Under the pieces are notes generated by a model. The model ran no database searches. It worked only from the letters and a program-made list of their open reading frames with translations, and had not been told where the DNA came from. Source: Pseudomonadota bacterium (GTDB lineage Bacteria > Desulfobacterota > Desulfobacteria > Desulfobacterales > Desulfobacteraceae). From it: a DNA stretch of 7,211 nucleotides. A program made the position numbers and the translations under genes. Below are positions 1 to 6,074 of this stretch, piece after piece (the first letter of the stretch is position 1; each line of letters opens with the position of its first letter). Location: NCBI GenBank assembly GCA_018816605.1, contig JAHIVS010000556.1:1-7211 (forward strand), in the 5' to 3' direction.

Positions 1-548
1 AACATGTCCACCATTCTGGCACCCTTGGGGGCAATACCCCGGAGCCTGTCATTGGGAATGGTGATTACGGTGTCAGTGATTTCGTGGAGTTTTTCAAGTC
101 CGTCCAGGGCCTGTCGTTCCCTTTTCTTGCCTTCAAAGGAAAAGGGCTTGGATGCGACAGCCACGGTGAGAATACCGAGGTCCTTGCAGATCTCTGCAAT
201 AATGGGGGCAGCTCCCGTACCGGTTCCGCCGCCAAATCCTGCAGTGATAAAAACCATATGGCTGTCTTCCAGCGCGGCTCTGATTTCATCCACGCTTTCC
301 AGGGCAGCCTCCCTGCCTGTGTTGGGATTGGCCCCGGCCCCAAGACCCTGGGTAAGGGTTCTTCCCAACTGGATTTTCACCTCTGCCCTTGATGATTCAA
401 GGGCCTGGGCATCGGTATTGGCAACAATGAATTTGACCCCCCGGAGTTTTGCGTCAATCATGTTGTTCACTGCATTTCCGCCGGCTCCGCCAACACCGAT
501 AACCTTGATTTTTGCCGATTTGTCACTCTCTACATAAGAAAACGTCAT
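1..548 (-). CDS. ftsZ: Cell division protein FtsZ, N-terminal part (partial)
   Basis: FtsZ is the tubulin-like GTPase that polymerises into the Z ring at midcell. The first 182 codons are present; the gene runs off the low-coordinate edge. My translation shows the GTPase landmarks: KIKVIGVGGAGGNAVNNM (13-30), ANTDAQAL (43-50), GLGAGANPNTGREAA (68-82), the tubulin signature GGGTGTG (106-112) within FITAGFGGGTGTGAAP, and KPFSFEGKKR (134-143), followed by IPNDRL (164-169). Small departures from common sequences are Phe105 before the signature, where Met is usual, and ASKPFSFEG where V-T/S-KPF-P/x-FEG is common. Neither touches a key GTP-binding residue. The ATG at 548 has an excellent GGGAGGTGG site just upstream, the strongest in the window, consistent with high FtsZ demand. 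The GTPase synergy loop and C-terminal FtsA-binding peptide lie outside the window. Confidence 0.97.
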   Translation of the reverse strand, partial: MTFSYVESDKSAKIKVIGVGGAGGNAVNNMIDAKLRGVKFIVANTDAQALESSRAEVKIQLGRTLTQGLGAGANPNTGREAALESVDEIRAALEDSHMVFITAGFGGGTGTGAAPIIAEICKDLGILTVAVASKPFSFEGKKRERQALDGLEKLHEITDTVITIPNDRLRGIAPKGARMVDM

Positions 549-550
549 AT

Positions 551-559
551 CCACCTCCC
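551..559 (-). promoter_or_regulatory. Strong ribosome binding site of ftsZ
   Basis: GGGAGGTGG on the minus strand, in the 17-base ftsA-ftsZ gap, sits directly before the ATG at 548 with about 4 bases between GGAGGT and the start codon. It is the best Shine-Dalgarno match in the window, fitting the need for more FtsZ than FtsA or FtsQ. Confidence 0.8.
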
Positions 560-564
560 TAAAA

Positions 565-593
565 ATTATATGATATCTTTAAACCATTGTTTC
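565..593 (-). promoter_or_regulatory. Possible ftsZ-proximal promoter (weak evidence)
   Basis: A perfect TATAAT occurs on the minus strand at 570-565, spanning the last ftsA codon and its TAA stop. With a 17-base spacer the -35 hexamer would be GAAACA (593-588), matching TTGACA at only three positions. Transcription would start near 558, giving a leader of about ten bases that still holds the ftsZ ribosome binding site. Dedicated ftsZ promoters within ftsQ/ftsA are known in other bacteria. Here the TATAAT is also simply the coding of Ile-stop, so chance is a real alternative. Confidence 0.25.
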
Positions 594-1792
594 ATTCTTG
601 TTAATATGGGTTTTAAGCCGCGTGTATCTGTTTCTTTGAAATCAAGCTTACAGGTGGCATTGCTGCCGAAAATTACAAGGCCCACCCCCGTTGCATAGGC
701 GGGGTTTCTGACAATATCCTTTAGCCCGCCGATATTATTGGGTTGACCAATCCTCACCGGAACATTGAAAACCGATTCGGCAATTTCAGAAATGCCGTTC
801 AGGACCACACTGCCGCCGGTCAGGACAAACCCGGCAGGAAAGGAGTTTTCAAGTCCGTTGGAAAAGATCTCTTTTTTCAACAGGGAAAAAATCTCATCTA
901 CCCTGGGTTCTAGAATTTCAGCCAGAATACCCTTGGATAATTTTTTGGGTGCCCTGCCGCCCACTGCCGGGACTTGAATGGTGGCACCCTGTTTTACATT
1001 TTGCGGCACGCAGGTGCCGTGTTCTATTTTGATTTTTTCCGCCTCGGGAAGGGGGGTCCGCAGCCCGATGGAAATATCATTGGTCAGGTTGTTGCCGCCC
1101 ACAGTTAACTCATAAATAAATTTGACATTGTTGTCCTTAAAAAGGGCAAGGTCTGTGGTGCCGCCCCCCATATCCGCCAGCAGACACCCCAGTTCCTTTT
1201 CTTCATTGGTGAGAACTGCCTGGCCCGAGGCAAGGGATTCCAAGACAACGTCACACACTTCAAGGCCTGCCTTGTTGCAGCATTTGATAATATTTCTCGC
1301 CGAAGAGACCGCTCCTGTAACAATATGAATTTTTGCTTCAAGGCGGATGGCGGTCATGCCCACGGGGTTCTGAATGGACTCCATATCATCCACGATAAAT
1401 TCCTGGGGAATGACATGGAGAATCTCCCGGTCCGTTGGGATGGCAACCGCTTTTGCAGCATCTATTACCCTTTCCACATCGGATTCCATGATTTCCCGTC
1501 CCTTTATGGCAATGATGCCATGGCTGTTGAACCCTTTGATATGGTTTCCGGCAATCCCCACATAAACAGATGAAATGTCACAGCCAGCCATGAGCTCAGC
1601 TTCTTCAACGGCTTTTCGTATGGCGTCCACGGTGGATTCTATGTTTACCACAGACCCCTTGCGCAATCCTGTGGACGGGTGGGACCCCACGCCGATGATG
1701 TTGATTTCATCATCGAGCATCTCCCCGACAACTGCGCAGATCTTGGTCGTGCCGATGTCGAGACCTACTATTATTTTTTCATTTCCCTGCAA
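566..1792 (-). CDS. ftsA: Cell division protein FtsA (actin-like membrane tether of FtsZ)
   Basis: FtsA is an actin-fold ATP-binding protein that anchors FtsZ filaments to the inner membrane and recruits later divisome proteins. The 408-residue product shows phosphate-1 IVGLDIGTTKICAVVGE (8-24), the FtsA-specific 1C subdomain (about 82-166), LLADMGGGTTDLALF as phosphate-2 (204-218), VGGNNLTNDI (231-240) and the adenosine motif VLTGGSVVLNGI (323-334). The last residues, from about LKPILTRM to FKDII (393-408), form a basic amphipathic helix matching the FtsA membrane-targeting sequence. The start is TTG at 1792: AAGGGGG lies 6 bases upstream, an in-frame TAG at 1810-1808 blocks longer frames, and the first ATG (residue 25) would remove phosphate-1. 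The gene begins 1 base after the ftsQ stop, so coupled translation is likely. No frameshift or missing core motif is seen. Confidence 0.97.
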   Translation of the reverse strand: MQGNEKIIVGLDIGTTKICAVVGEMLDDEINIIGVGSHPSTGLRKGSVVNIESTVDAIRKAVEEAELMAGCDISSVYVGIAGNHIKGFNSHGIIAIKGREIMESDVERVIDAAKAVAIPTDREILHVIPQEFIVDDMESIQNPVGMTAIRLEAKIHIVTGAVSSARNIIKCCNKAGLEVCDVVLESLASGQAVLTNEEKELGCLLADMGGGTTDLALFKDNNVKFIYELTVGGNNLTNDISIGLRTPLPEAEKIKIEHGTCVPQNVKQGATIQVPAVGGRAPKKLSKGILAEILEPRVDEIFSLLKKEIFSNGLENSFPAGFVLTGGSVVLNGISEIAESVFNVPVRIGQPNNIGGLKDIVRNPAYATGVGLVIFGSNATCKLDFKETDTRGLKPILTRMKQWFKDII

Positions 1793-1793
1793 A

Positions 1794-2663
1794 TTAAACC
1801 CCCTTTTCTAGTGTGTGGTGCAGAGCATCAGTCTCTTTTGTAGTGATAAAGATTTTTTCAATGTTATAAAGATCCATGGCGCAAATGCTTTTTTCTGGAA
1901 AATTTTTATCAATATAGGTGCTGATTTTTATTGCCTTGGTCCGTTTTTCCTCAAACTGGTTGAACCCTAGCTTTATGGGCATGACCGTTTGTGTATTGGC
2001 CGGATTTCGATTGTAGATGTCCTGACTTTGAATGGTGATGCCGATGTTTTCATCTCCCATGATCTTGCTGATCCTGCCAAACCCCTGGAGCTTCAAAAGA
2101 TCCATGATGGAATTGAACAAGAGCCCCTCAAATTGGTAGGTGGTGCCGGCCTGGGTCAGATCCATTCCGGAGATAACCGGGAGAAAGTTCAGCTGATCCT
2201 TTTGGGGGTCATATTCCTTAAAGGGCTGACCCTGGGTGTTGATGATGATGTCTGCCAGATTCTCAATATTCACAATGGCCAGGGGCTCTTCTTCAATAAT
2301 GGTCACCACCAGGGTTGAAAAAAAAGAGCGTTTGACCGAGGCCCCCGCAATCCAGGGATGGCTGACAAGTCGCTGCTCAATGGTGTTCCGGTTTATCTGA
2401 AACAGGTTGGTTCCTTCCGTCAGGCCGGCAAGTTGAATGATCTCCTTTTTTTCCACCCGGAGGGCCCCTGAAATGTCCACCTGCTTTATGGTGAAAAACG
2501 GGCATTGTGTGATGGCATCATGGACCCAGATGGCTGAAAGGCTCATGAGGAAAACAAGGCCAACGCTTAGCCATGCTTTCAGGCTGATTGGTTTCAGGGC
2601 CCTTGGGAGGGCGATTTTCCCTTTGGGGGAAGAGGGTTCAGGCTTATACTTGTTCTGTTTCAT
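1794..2663 (-). CDS. ftsQ: Cell division protein FtsQ (POTRA domain, DivIB/FtsQ family)
   Basis: FtsQ is a bitopic inner-membrane divisome protein whose periplasmic part binds FtsB/FtsL and links the early and late division proteins. From the ATG at 2663 the product is 289 residues. It has a basic cytoplasmic tail (1-29), one membrane segment around AWLSVGLVFLMSLSAIW (30-46), then a POTRA domain (about 57-127) with FTIKQVDISGALRV, GTNLFQIN, HPWI and the EEEPLAIV end. A variable beta-rich FtsQ domain follows to about residue 275. Primary sequence is poorly conserved in this family, but topology, POTRA pattern and position before ftsA agree. The start is uncertain. The ATG at 2663 has AGGTGA 8 bases upstream, while an in-frame GTG at 2675 (four more residues, overlapping the murB stop by 8 bases) has only AAAGGT 5 bases upstream. 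The TAA stop is 1 base before ftsA. Confidence 0.93.
   Translation of the reverse strand: MKQNKYKPEPSSPKGKIALPRALKPISLKAWLSVGLVFLMSLSAIWVHDAITQCPFFTIKQVDISGALRVEKKEIIQLAGLTEGTNLFQINRNTIEQRLVSHPWIAGASVKRSFFSTLVVTIIEEEPLAIVNIENLADIIINTQGQPFKEYDPQKDQLNFLPVISGMDLTQAGTTYQFEGLLFNSIMDLLKLQGFGRISKIMGDENIGITIQSQDIYNRNPANTQTVMPIKLGFNQFEEKRTKAIKISTYIDKNFPEKSICAMDLYNIEKIFITTKETDALHHTLEKGV
1799..1805 (-). promoter_or_regulatory. Ribosome binding site deciding the TTG start of ftsA
   Basis: AAGGGGG on the minus strand, within the last ftsQ codons, ends 6 bases before the TTG at 1792. No ATG or GTG start is available between the upstream in-frame stop and this TTG, so the site supports the rare start codon. 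Confidence 0.65.
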
Positions 2664-2667
2664 TTGT

Positions 2668-3597
2668 TTATTCACCTGTTACCTTTACCTCTGTTTCAAG
2701 TTGGATCTGAAATTTTTCAAACACGGTTTTTTGGACCAGTCTTTTCAGGGCCAGTATATCCTCACACCTGGCGTTGCCGGTGTTGATGATAAAATTGGCA
2801 TGGAGTTCCGACACCTTTGCGTCATTGATTTTTTTCCCCTTTAACCCGGCATCTTCAATAAGCTTTCCGGCCGGCAGGTGATGTGGCGGGTTTTTGAAGA
2901 AGCATCCGGCACTTGCCAGGGATACCGGCTGGCTGGCATTTTTGCTTTTCATCTGCTGGTCAAATCTTTTTCGGATCATTTTCGGGTCTGCCGTTGTCAG
3001 GGTGAGATTCGCCCCAAGAAGGATCTTGTCTTCCAGACAAAGTTTCCGATAGGCAAAGGCAAGGTCTTTTTTTCCAATGGTCTGATACAAAAGCGTCTTT
3101 GTGTCAATGGTTTCCACAGAGGCCACTGCCTGGGAAATACTCCAGGTGGCGGTTCCGGCATTCATCATGATGGCGCCCCCGAGGGTGCCGGGGATACCGG
3201 CGGCAAACTCAAGTCCGGAAAGTCCCTGGTCCATGGCAAAATTGCAGACCGTTGACAGACGTTCTCCTGCATCGGAAATGAGAATCTGTGTCTCCTTGTC
3301 CGAGTTTTGGGGTGTTTCCACCCTGCAGGGAAGGGATTTAAATTCACTCAGAACAATGACAAGTCCCCGAATACCCTTGTCAGAAACCAGAATATTGGTA
3401 CCGCCCCCTATAATGGTGACGGGTATGTTTTCCTTTTTTGCGGCCAAAAGCAGGTCAGAAAGGGCCTGCCGGTCCCTGGGAAGGCCTAAGAGATCTGCCG
3501 GTCCCCCGACCCGAAAGCTGGTATAGCGACTCAAGGGTTCCTGGGACAAAAGCGAAAAAGCTTCTTTAAAGCGGTTATGGTTTTTTTCGACAGTCAT
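2668..3597 (-). CDS. murB: UDP-N-acetylenolpyruvoylglucosamine reductase
   Basis: MurB is a cytoplasmic FAD flavoenzyme that reduces UDP-GlcNAc-enolpyruvate with NADPH to UDP-MurNAc, the substrate of MurC encoded just upstream. The 309-residue product has the FAD domain with YTSFRVGGPAD (25-35), IIGGGTNILVSD (62-73) and the AGIPGTLGGAIMMNAGT stretch (133-149). The substrate domain has AYRKL (182-186), SAGCFFKNPP (229-238), AGKLIEDAGLKG (243-254) and a final LETEV (300-304) holding the presumed catalytic Glu303. The proton-donor position after SAG is Cys232 rather than the Ser of E. coli MurB; Cys also occurs here in the family as I recall it. The length fits the shorter, non-E. coli type. The ATG at 3597 is the only reasonable start: the murC stop is in frame just upstream. 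Its Shine-Dalgarno is poor, with the nearest GGAG about 15 bases away. MurB occupies the place where ddlB sits in E. coli. Confidence 0.96.
   Translation of the reverse strand: MTVEKNHNRFKEAFSLLSQEPLSRYTSFRVGGPADLLGLPRDRQALSDLLLAAKKENIPVTIIGGGTNILVSDKGIRGLVIVLSEFKSLPCRVETPQNSDKETQILISDAGERLSTVCNFAMDQGLSGLEFAAGIPGTLGGAIMMNAGTATWSISQAVASVETIDTKTLLYQTIGKKDLAFAYRKLCLEDKILLGANLTLTTADPKMIRKRFDQQMKSKNASQPVSLASAGCFFKNPPHHLPAGKLIEDAGLKGKKINDAKVSELHANFIINTGNARCEDILALKRLVQKTVFEKFQIQLETEVKVTGE
2672..2677 (-). promoter_or_regulatory. Candidate ribosome binding site of ftsQ
   Basis: AGGTGA on the minus strand lies 8 bases before the ATG at 2663 and contains the alternative GTG start (2675-2673). It is a six-base match to the usual anti-Shine-Dalgarno complement, so it favours the ATG, though not decisively. 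Confidence 0.45.
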
Positions 3598-3603
3598 TTT
3601 ATT

Positions 3604-4971
3604 TTATAATATCTCCACCAGTTGTTCGCCAAGTGTGTAGATGTCTCCGGCACCCAGGGTAAGGACCAGATCTTTTTTGCGCGCCTTGTGGGTGATAATG
3701 GACAGGGCCTGGGTAAAATCCGGTGCAAAGGAAACGTCCTTGTGTCCATGGGCCTTTATACCCCGGCACAGAACGGTTGAATCCACATCTTCAATGGCCG
3801 TCTCACTGGCAGCGTATATGGGCAGTACAATCAGGATGGCAGACTGGTAAAAGGCCCGGGTGAAGTCATCAAACAGGGCCTGGGTTCTTGTATAGCGGTG
3901 GGGCTGGAATACAACAATGAGGCGTCTTTCCGGATAGCTTTCCCGTACAGCTGTCAGGGTGGCCATGATCTCTGTGGGGTGGTGGCCGTAGTCGTCCATG
4001 ACAAGGATGCCTTTTTTTTCTCCTTTGATTTCAAGGCGGCGCTTGACACCTTTGATTTCTTCCAGGGCCTTTTTGATGGTCACAAAGGGTATTTTCAGTT
4101 CCAGGCCTGTTGCGATTCCGGCCAGGGCATTGGAGATATTGTGAATACCGGCAATGTTCAGGTTGATTTCTCCCAGATCCATGTCCTTGTGAAAGACGGA
4201 AAACCGGCTTTTCCCGCCATGGAAACTGATGCCCCTGGCCTGGAGGTCCGACTGGGCACTCATGCCAAAGGTGGTGTACCGGACATGGATTCTGGGCAGG
4301 ATATCCTGGATGTGGGGATTGTCCAGGCAGAGGATGGCCAGGCCGTAAAAGGGGACGGAATTGATGAACTTTACAAAGGTGTCCTTGATCTCTTCAATAT
4401 CCTTGTAAAAATCAAGGTGCTCCAGGTCAATATTGGTGACAGCTGCAATGGCAGGGGAATATTTGAGAAAAGAGCCGTCGCTTTCGTCGGCTTCGGCCAC
4501 AATAAAGTCACCGTTGCCGTGGAGGGCATTGGTGTCCAGTCCCTGTAACAGACCACCGATGATCACCGTTGGATCAAGGCCCGCAGTATTTAAGATCTGG
4601 GAGATCATGGCTGTGGTGGAGGTTTTCCCGTGGGCGCCGGAAATGGCGATGGAGTATTTTATCCGCATGAGTTCGGCCAGCATTTCAGCTCTGGGGATGA
4701 TGGGGATGACCATCTGTTTTGCCTGGATCACTTCCGGGTTTTCCTGGGAAATGGCCGACGAAGTGACAATGACATCAGCCCCCTTTATCTGCCCCTTGGC
4801 ATGGCCCTGGAAAATTTTGGCACCTTTTTTTTCAAGCCGCTTTGTAATATGGGAAAGTTTCAGGTCTGACCCGGATACGGTGTATCCAAGGTTGATCAGC
4901 AATTCCGCAATCCCGCTCATGCCAATGCCGCCGATGCCAACAAAGTGGATATGATAATTGCTCTGGTACAT
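3604..4971 (-). CDS. murC: UDP-N-acetylmuramate--L-alanine ligase
   Basis: MurC is the cytoplasmic ATP-dependent ligase that adds L-alanine to UDP-MurNAc, the first step of stem-peptide assembly. The 455-residue protein has the three Mur-ligase domains. The N-terminal nucleotide-binding fold has HFVGIGGIGMSGIAE (9-23) and SGSD (33-36). The central ATPase domain has the P-loop GAHGKTSTT (112-120) and AEADESDGSF (159-168) followed by TNIDLEHLDFY (179-189). The C-terminal domain has MDDYGHHPTEI, VFQPHRYTRT and LTLGAGDIY. GAHGKTSTT, DYGHHPTEI and FQPHRYTRT are typical of MurC among the Mur ligases. Length is normal. The ATG at 4971 has a good site, AGGGGTG, 5 bases upstream and starts 2 bases after the murG stop. 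It ends in TAA 6 bases before murB, in the same reading frame as murB. Confidence 0.97.
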   Translation of the reverse strand: MYQSNYHIHFVGIGGIGMSGIAELLINLGYTVSGSDLKLSHITKRLEKKGAKIFQGHAKGQIKGADVIVTSSAISQENPEVIQAKQMVIPIIPRAEMLAELMRIKYSIAISGAHGKTSTTAMISQILNTAGLDPTVIIGGLLQGLDTNALHGNGDFIVAEADESDGSFLKYSPAIAAVTNIDLEHLDFYKDIEEIKDTFVKFINSVPFYGLAILCLDNPHIQDILPRIHVRYTTFGMSAQSDLQARGISFHGGKSRFSVFHKDMDLGEINLNIAGIHNISNALAGIATGLELKIPFVTIKKALEEIKGVKRRLEIKGEKKGILVMDDYGHHPTEIMATLTAVRESYPERRLIVVFQPHRYTRTQALFDDFTRAFYQSAILIVLPIYAASETAIEDVDSTVLCRGIKAHGHKDVSFAPDFTQALSIITHKARKKDLVLTLGAGDIYTLGEQLVEIL

Positions 4972-4973
4972 GG

Positions 4974-6074
4974 TTACACCCCTAAGTTTTTTGTGTTTAA
5001 AATTATAGTGGCTATGATCTTGTCCGCATCGGGCATGGCCAGCTTTTTTGCAGCAATTCCCATTTGTTTTAATTTTTCCCGGTCTGCCAGAAGCGTCTGG
5101 AGGGTGTCTTTAAGGGCAGATCCTTTCAGGTCCTTGTCGGCAATGACAATGGCGGCTCCTTTTTCTTCCAGGATTCTGGCATTAAAGGTCTGGTGGTCGT
5201 CGGCAGCATGGGGGAAGGGTACCAGAATTGCCGGCAGTCCTTTTATATTCAATTCGGAAACCGTGGAGGCGCCGGCCCTTGCGATGGCAAGGCTGGCCTT
5301 GTCCTGGAGGGCGGGCATGTTCTGGAAAAAAGCCCGGACCGTTCTGCGCACCGAAAGTTGTCCATAGGCTTGCCGTATGGTGGCTTCATCGGCAAGTCCT
5401 GTCTGGTGGATAATATACACCCGGTCCAGGTTGTCCATATGTTTAATTGACTGGACAAAGGCCCGGTTGATACTGGCTGCGCCCTGGCTTCCGCCGGTTA
5501 CCAGGATGACAAAATCATCCGGGTGAATATCCATTGGCGTTTCCAGGTTTTCTGTGGGCGTTGTCCTGCGGATGGGATTTCCCACACAATTGGTTTTCGG
5601 GTTGCCGGTCATGCCCCTGGTGGTCTCAAAGGCTGTGAAAATACTGCCGGCAAACCGGGACAGCAGGCGGTTGGTGATGCCGGGTATGGAATTTTGTTCC
5701 TGGATGGCCCTTGGGATTCTCAGAATCCATGCGGCCAGAACAACGGCAAAGGATGAGAACCCGCCAACCCCCAGTACAAAGTCTGCCTTGAAACGGGTCA
5801 GAATAGCCAGGGCCTGGACCAGGCTGACAAGGATAAGGGCCATAGAATATAGTTTGTTTAAAAGGCTTCCTCCCTTGATGGGCCTGGAGATAATGGTTTT
5901 ATGATCAAATCCGTAGGTTTTCAAGGTGGAGACTTCAAAGGGAGCATCGGTTCCGACAAACAGAATTTTTGCCTTGGGATATTGGGCCTTGAGTGCCTGG
6001 GCAACGGCAATCCCGGGAAAAAGGTGTCCCCCTGTTTTTCCGCCGGCAATGATCAAGTTGAATTTATCGGTCAT
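4974..6074 (-). CDS. murG: UDP-N-acetylglucosamine--undecaprenyl-PP-MurNAc-pentapeptide GlcNAc transferase (lipid II synthase)
   Basis: MurG is a peripheral inner-membrane GT-B glycosyltransferase (GT28) that transfers GlcNAc from UDP-GlcNAc to lipid I, making lipid II, the substrate of FtsW upstream. The 366-residue product has both Rossmann halves. The N-terminal half has AGGKTGGHLFPG (10-21, with His17) and EQNSIPGITNRLL (126-138). The C-terminal half has VTGGSQGAASIN (192-203), HQTG (223-226), RAGASTVSEL (266-275) and VPFPHAADDHQ (285-295). Some usually conserved positions differ: Lys13 where Gly is common, SSFA (107-110) where SGP is common, and Gln125 where the HEQN motif has His. I chose the ATG at 6074, as the protein then begins a few residues before the first beta strand as usual. 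A TTG at 6092 would add six residues; neither start has a good Shine-Dalgarno. It overlaps ftsW by 11 bases, so coupling to ftsW translation is likely. Confidence 0.95.
   Translation of the reverse strand: MTDKFNLIIAGGKTGGHLFPGIAVAQALKAQYPKAKILFVGTDAPFEVSTLKTYGFDHKTIISRPIKGGSLLNKLYSMALILVSLVQALAILTRFKADFVLGVGGFSSFAVVLAAWILRIPRAIQEQNSIPGITNRLLSRFAGSIFTAFETTRGMTGNPKTNCVGNPIRRTTPTENLETPMDIHPDDFVILVTGGSQGAASINRAFVQSIKHMDNLDRVYIIHQTGLADEATIRQAYGQLSVRRTVRAFFQNMPALQDKASLAIARAGASTVSELNIKGLPAILVPFPHAADDHQTFNARILEEKGAAIVIADKDLKGSALKDTLQTLLADREKLKQMGIAAKKLAMPDADKIIATIILNTKNLGV
4977..4983 (-). promoter_or_regulatory. Ribosome binding site of murC
   Basis: AGGGGTG on the minus strand lies 5 bases before the murC ATG, inside the last codons of murG. 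It fixes the murC start and suggests that terminating ribosomes on murG re-initiate on murC. Confidence 0.65.

Noticed and set aside
4..537. 177-codon plus-strand open frame
   Set aside because: It is the reverse complement of ftsZ, which carries clear GTPase motifs; the composition (rich in Ser, Pro, Ala) is typical of a shadow frame.
2437..2844. 135-codon plus-strand open frame crossing the murB/ftsQ junction with a hydrophobic stretch
   Set aside because: The hydrophobic stretch arises from the reverse complement of the Lys-rich FtsQ N-terminus and MurB end; there is no independent support.
3898..4548. 216-codon plus-strand open frame
   Set aside because: It is antisense to murC, whose motifs are intact throughout; its product matches no family I recognise and has no ribosome binding site or operon context of its own.
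400..5817. Recurring AGGGCCTGG (for example at 400, 3704, 3875 and 5809)
   Set aside because: Each copy lies in coding sequence and reflects favoured codons for Gln/Ala-Ala-Leu (CAG-GCC-CTG) on the minus strand; spacing is irregular and there is no dyad, so it is not a repeat family or a chi-like site I can support.
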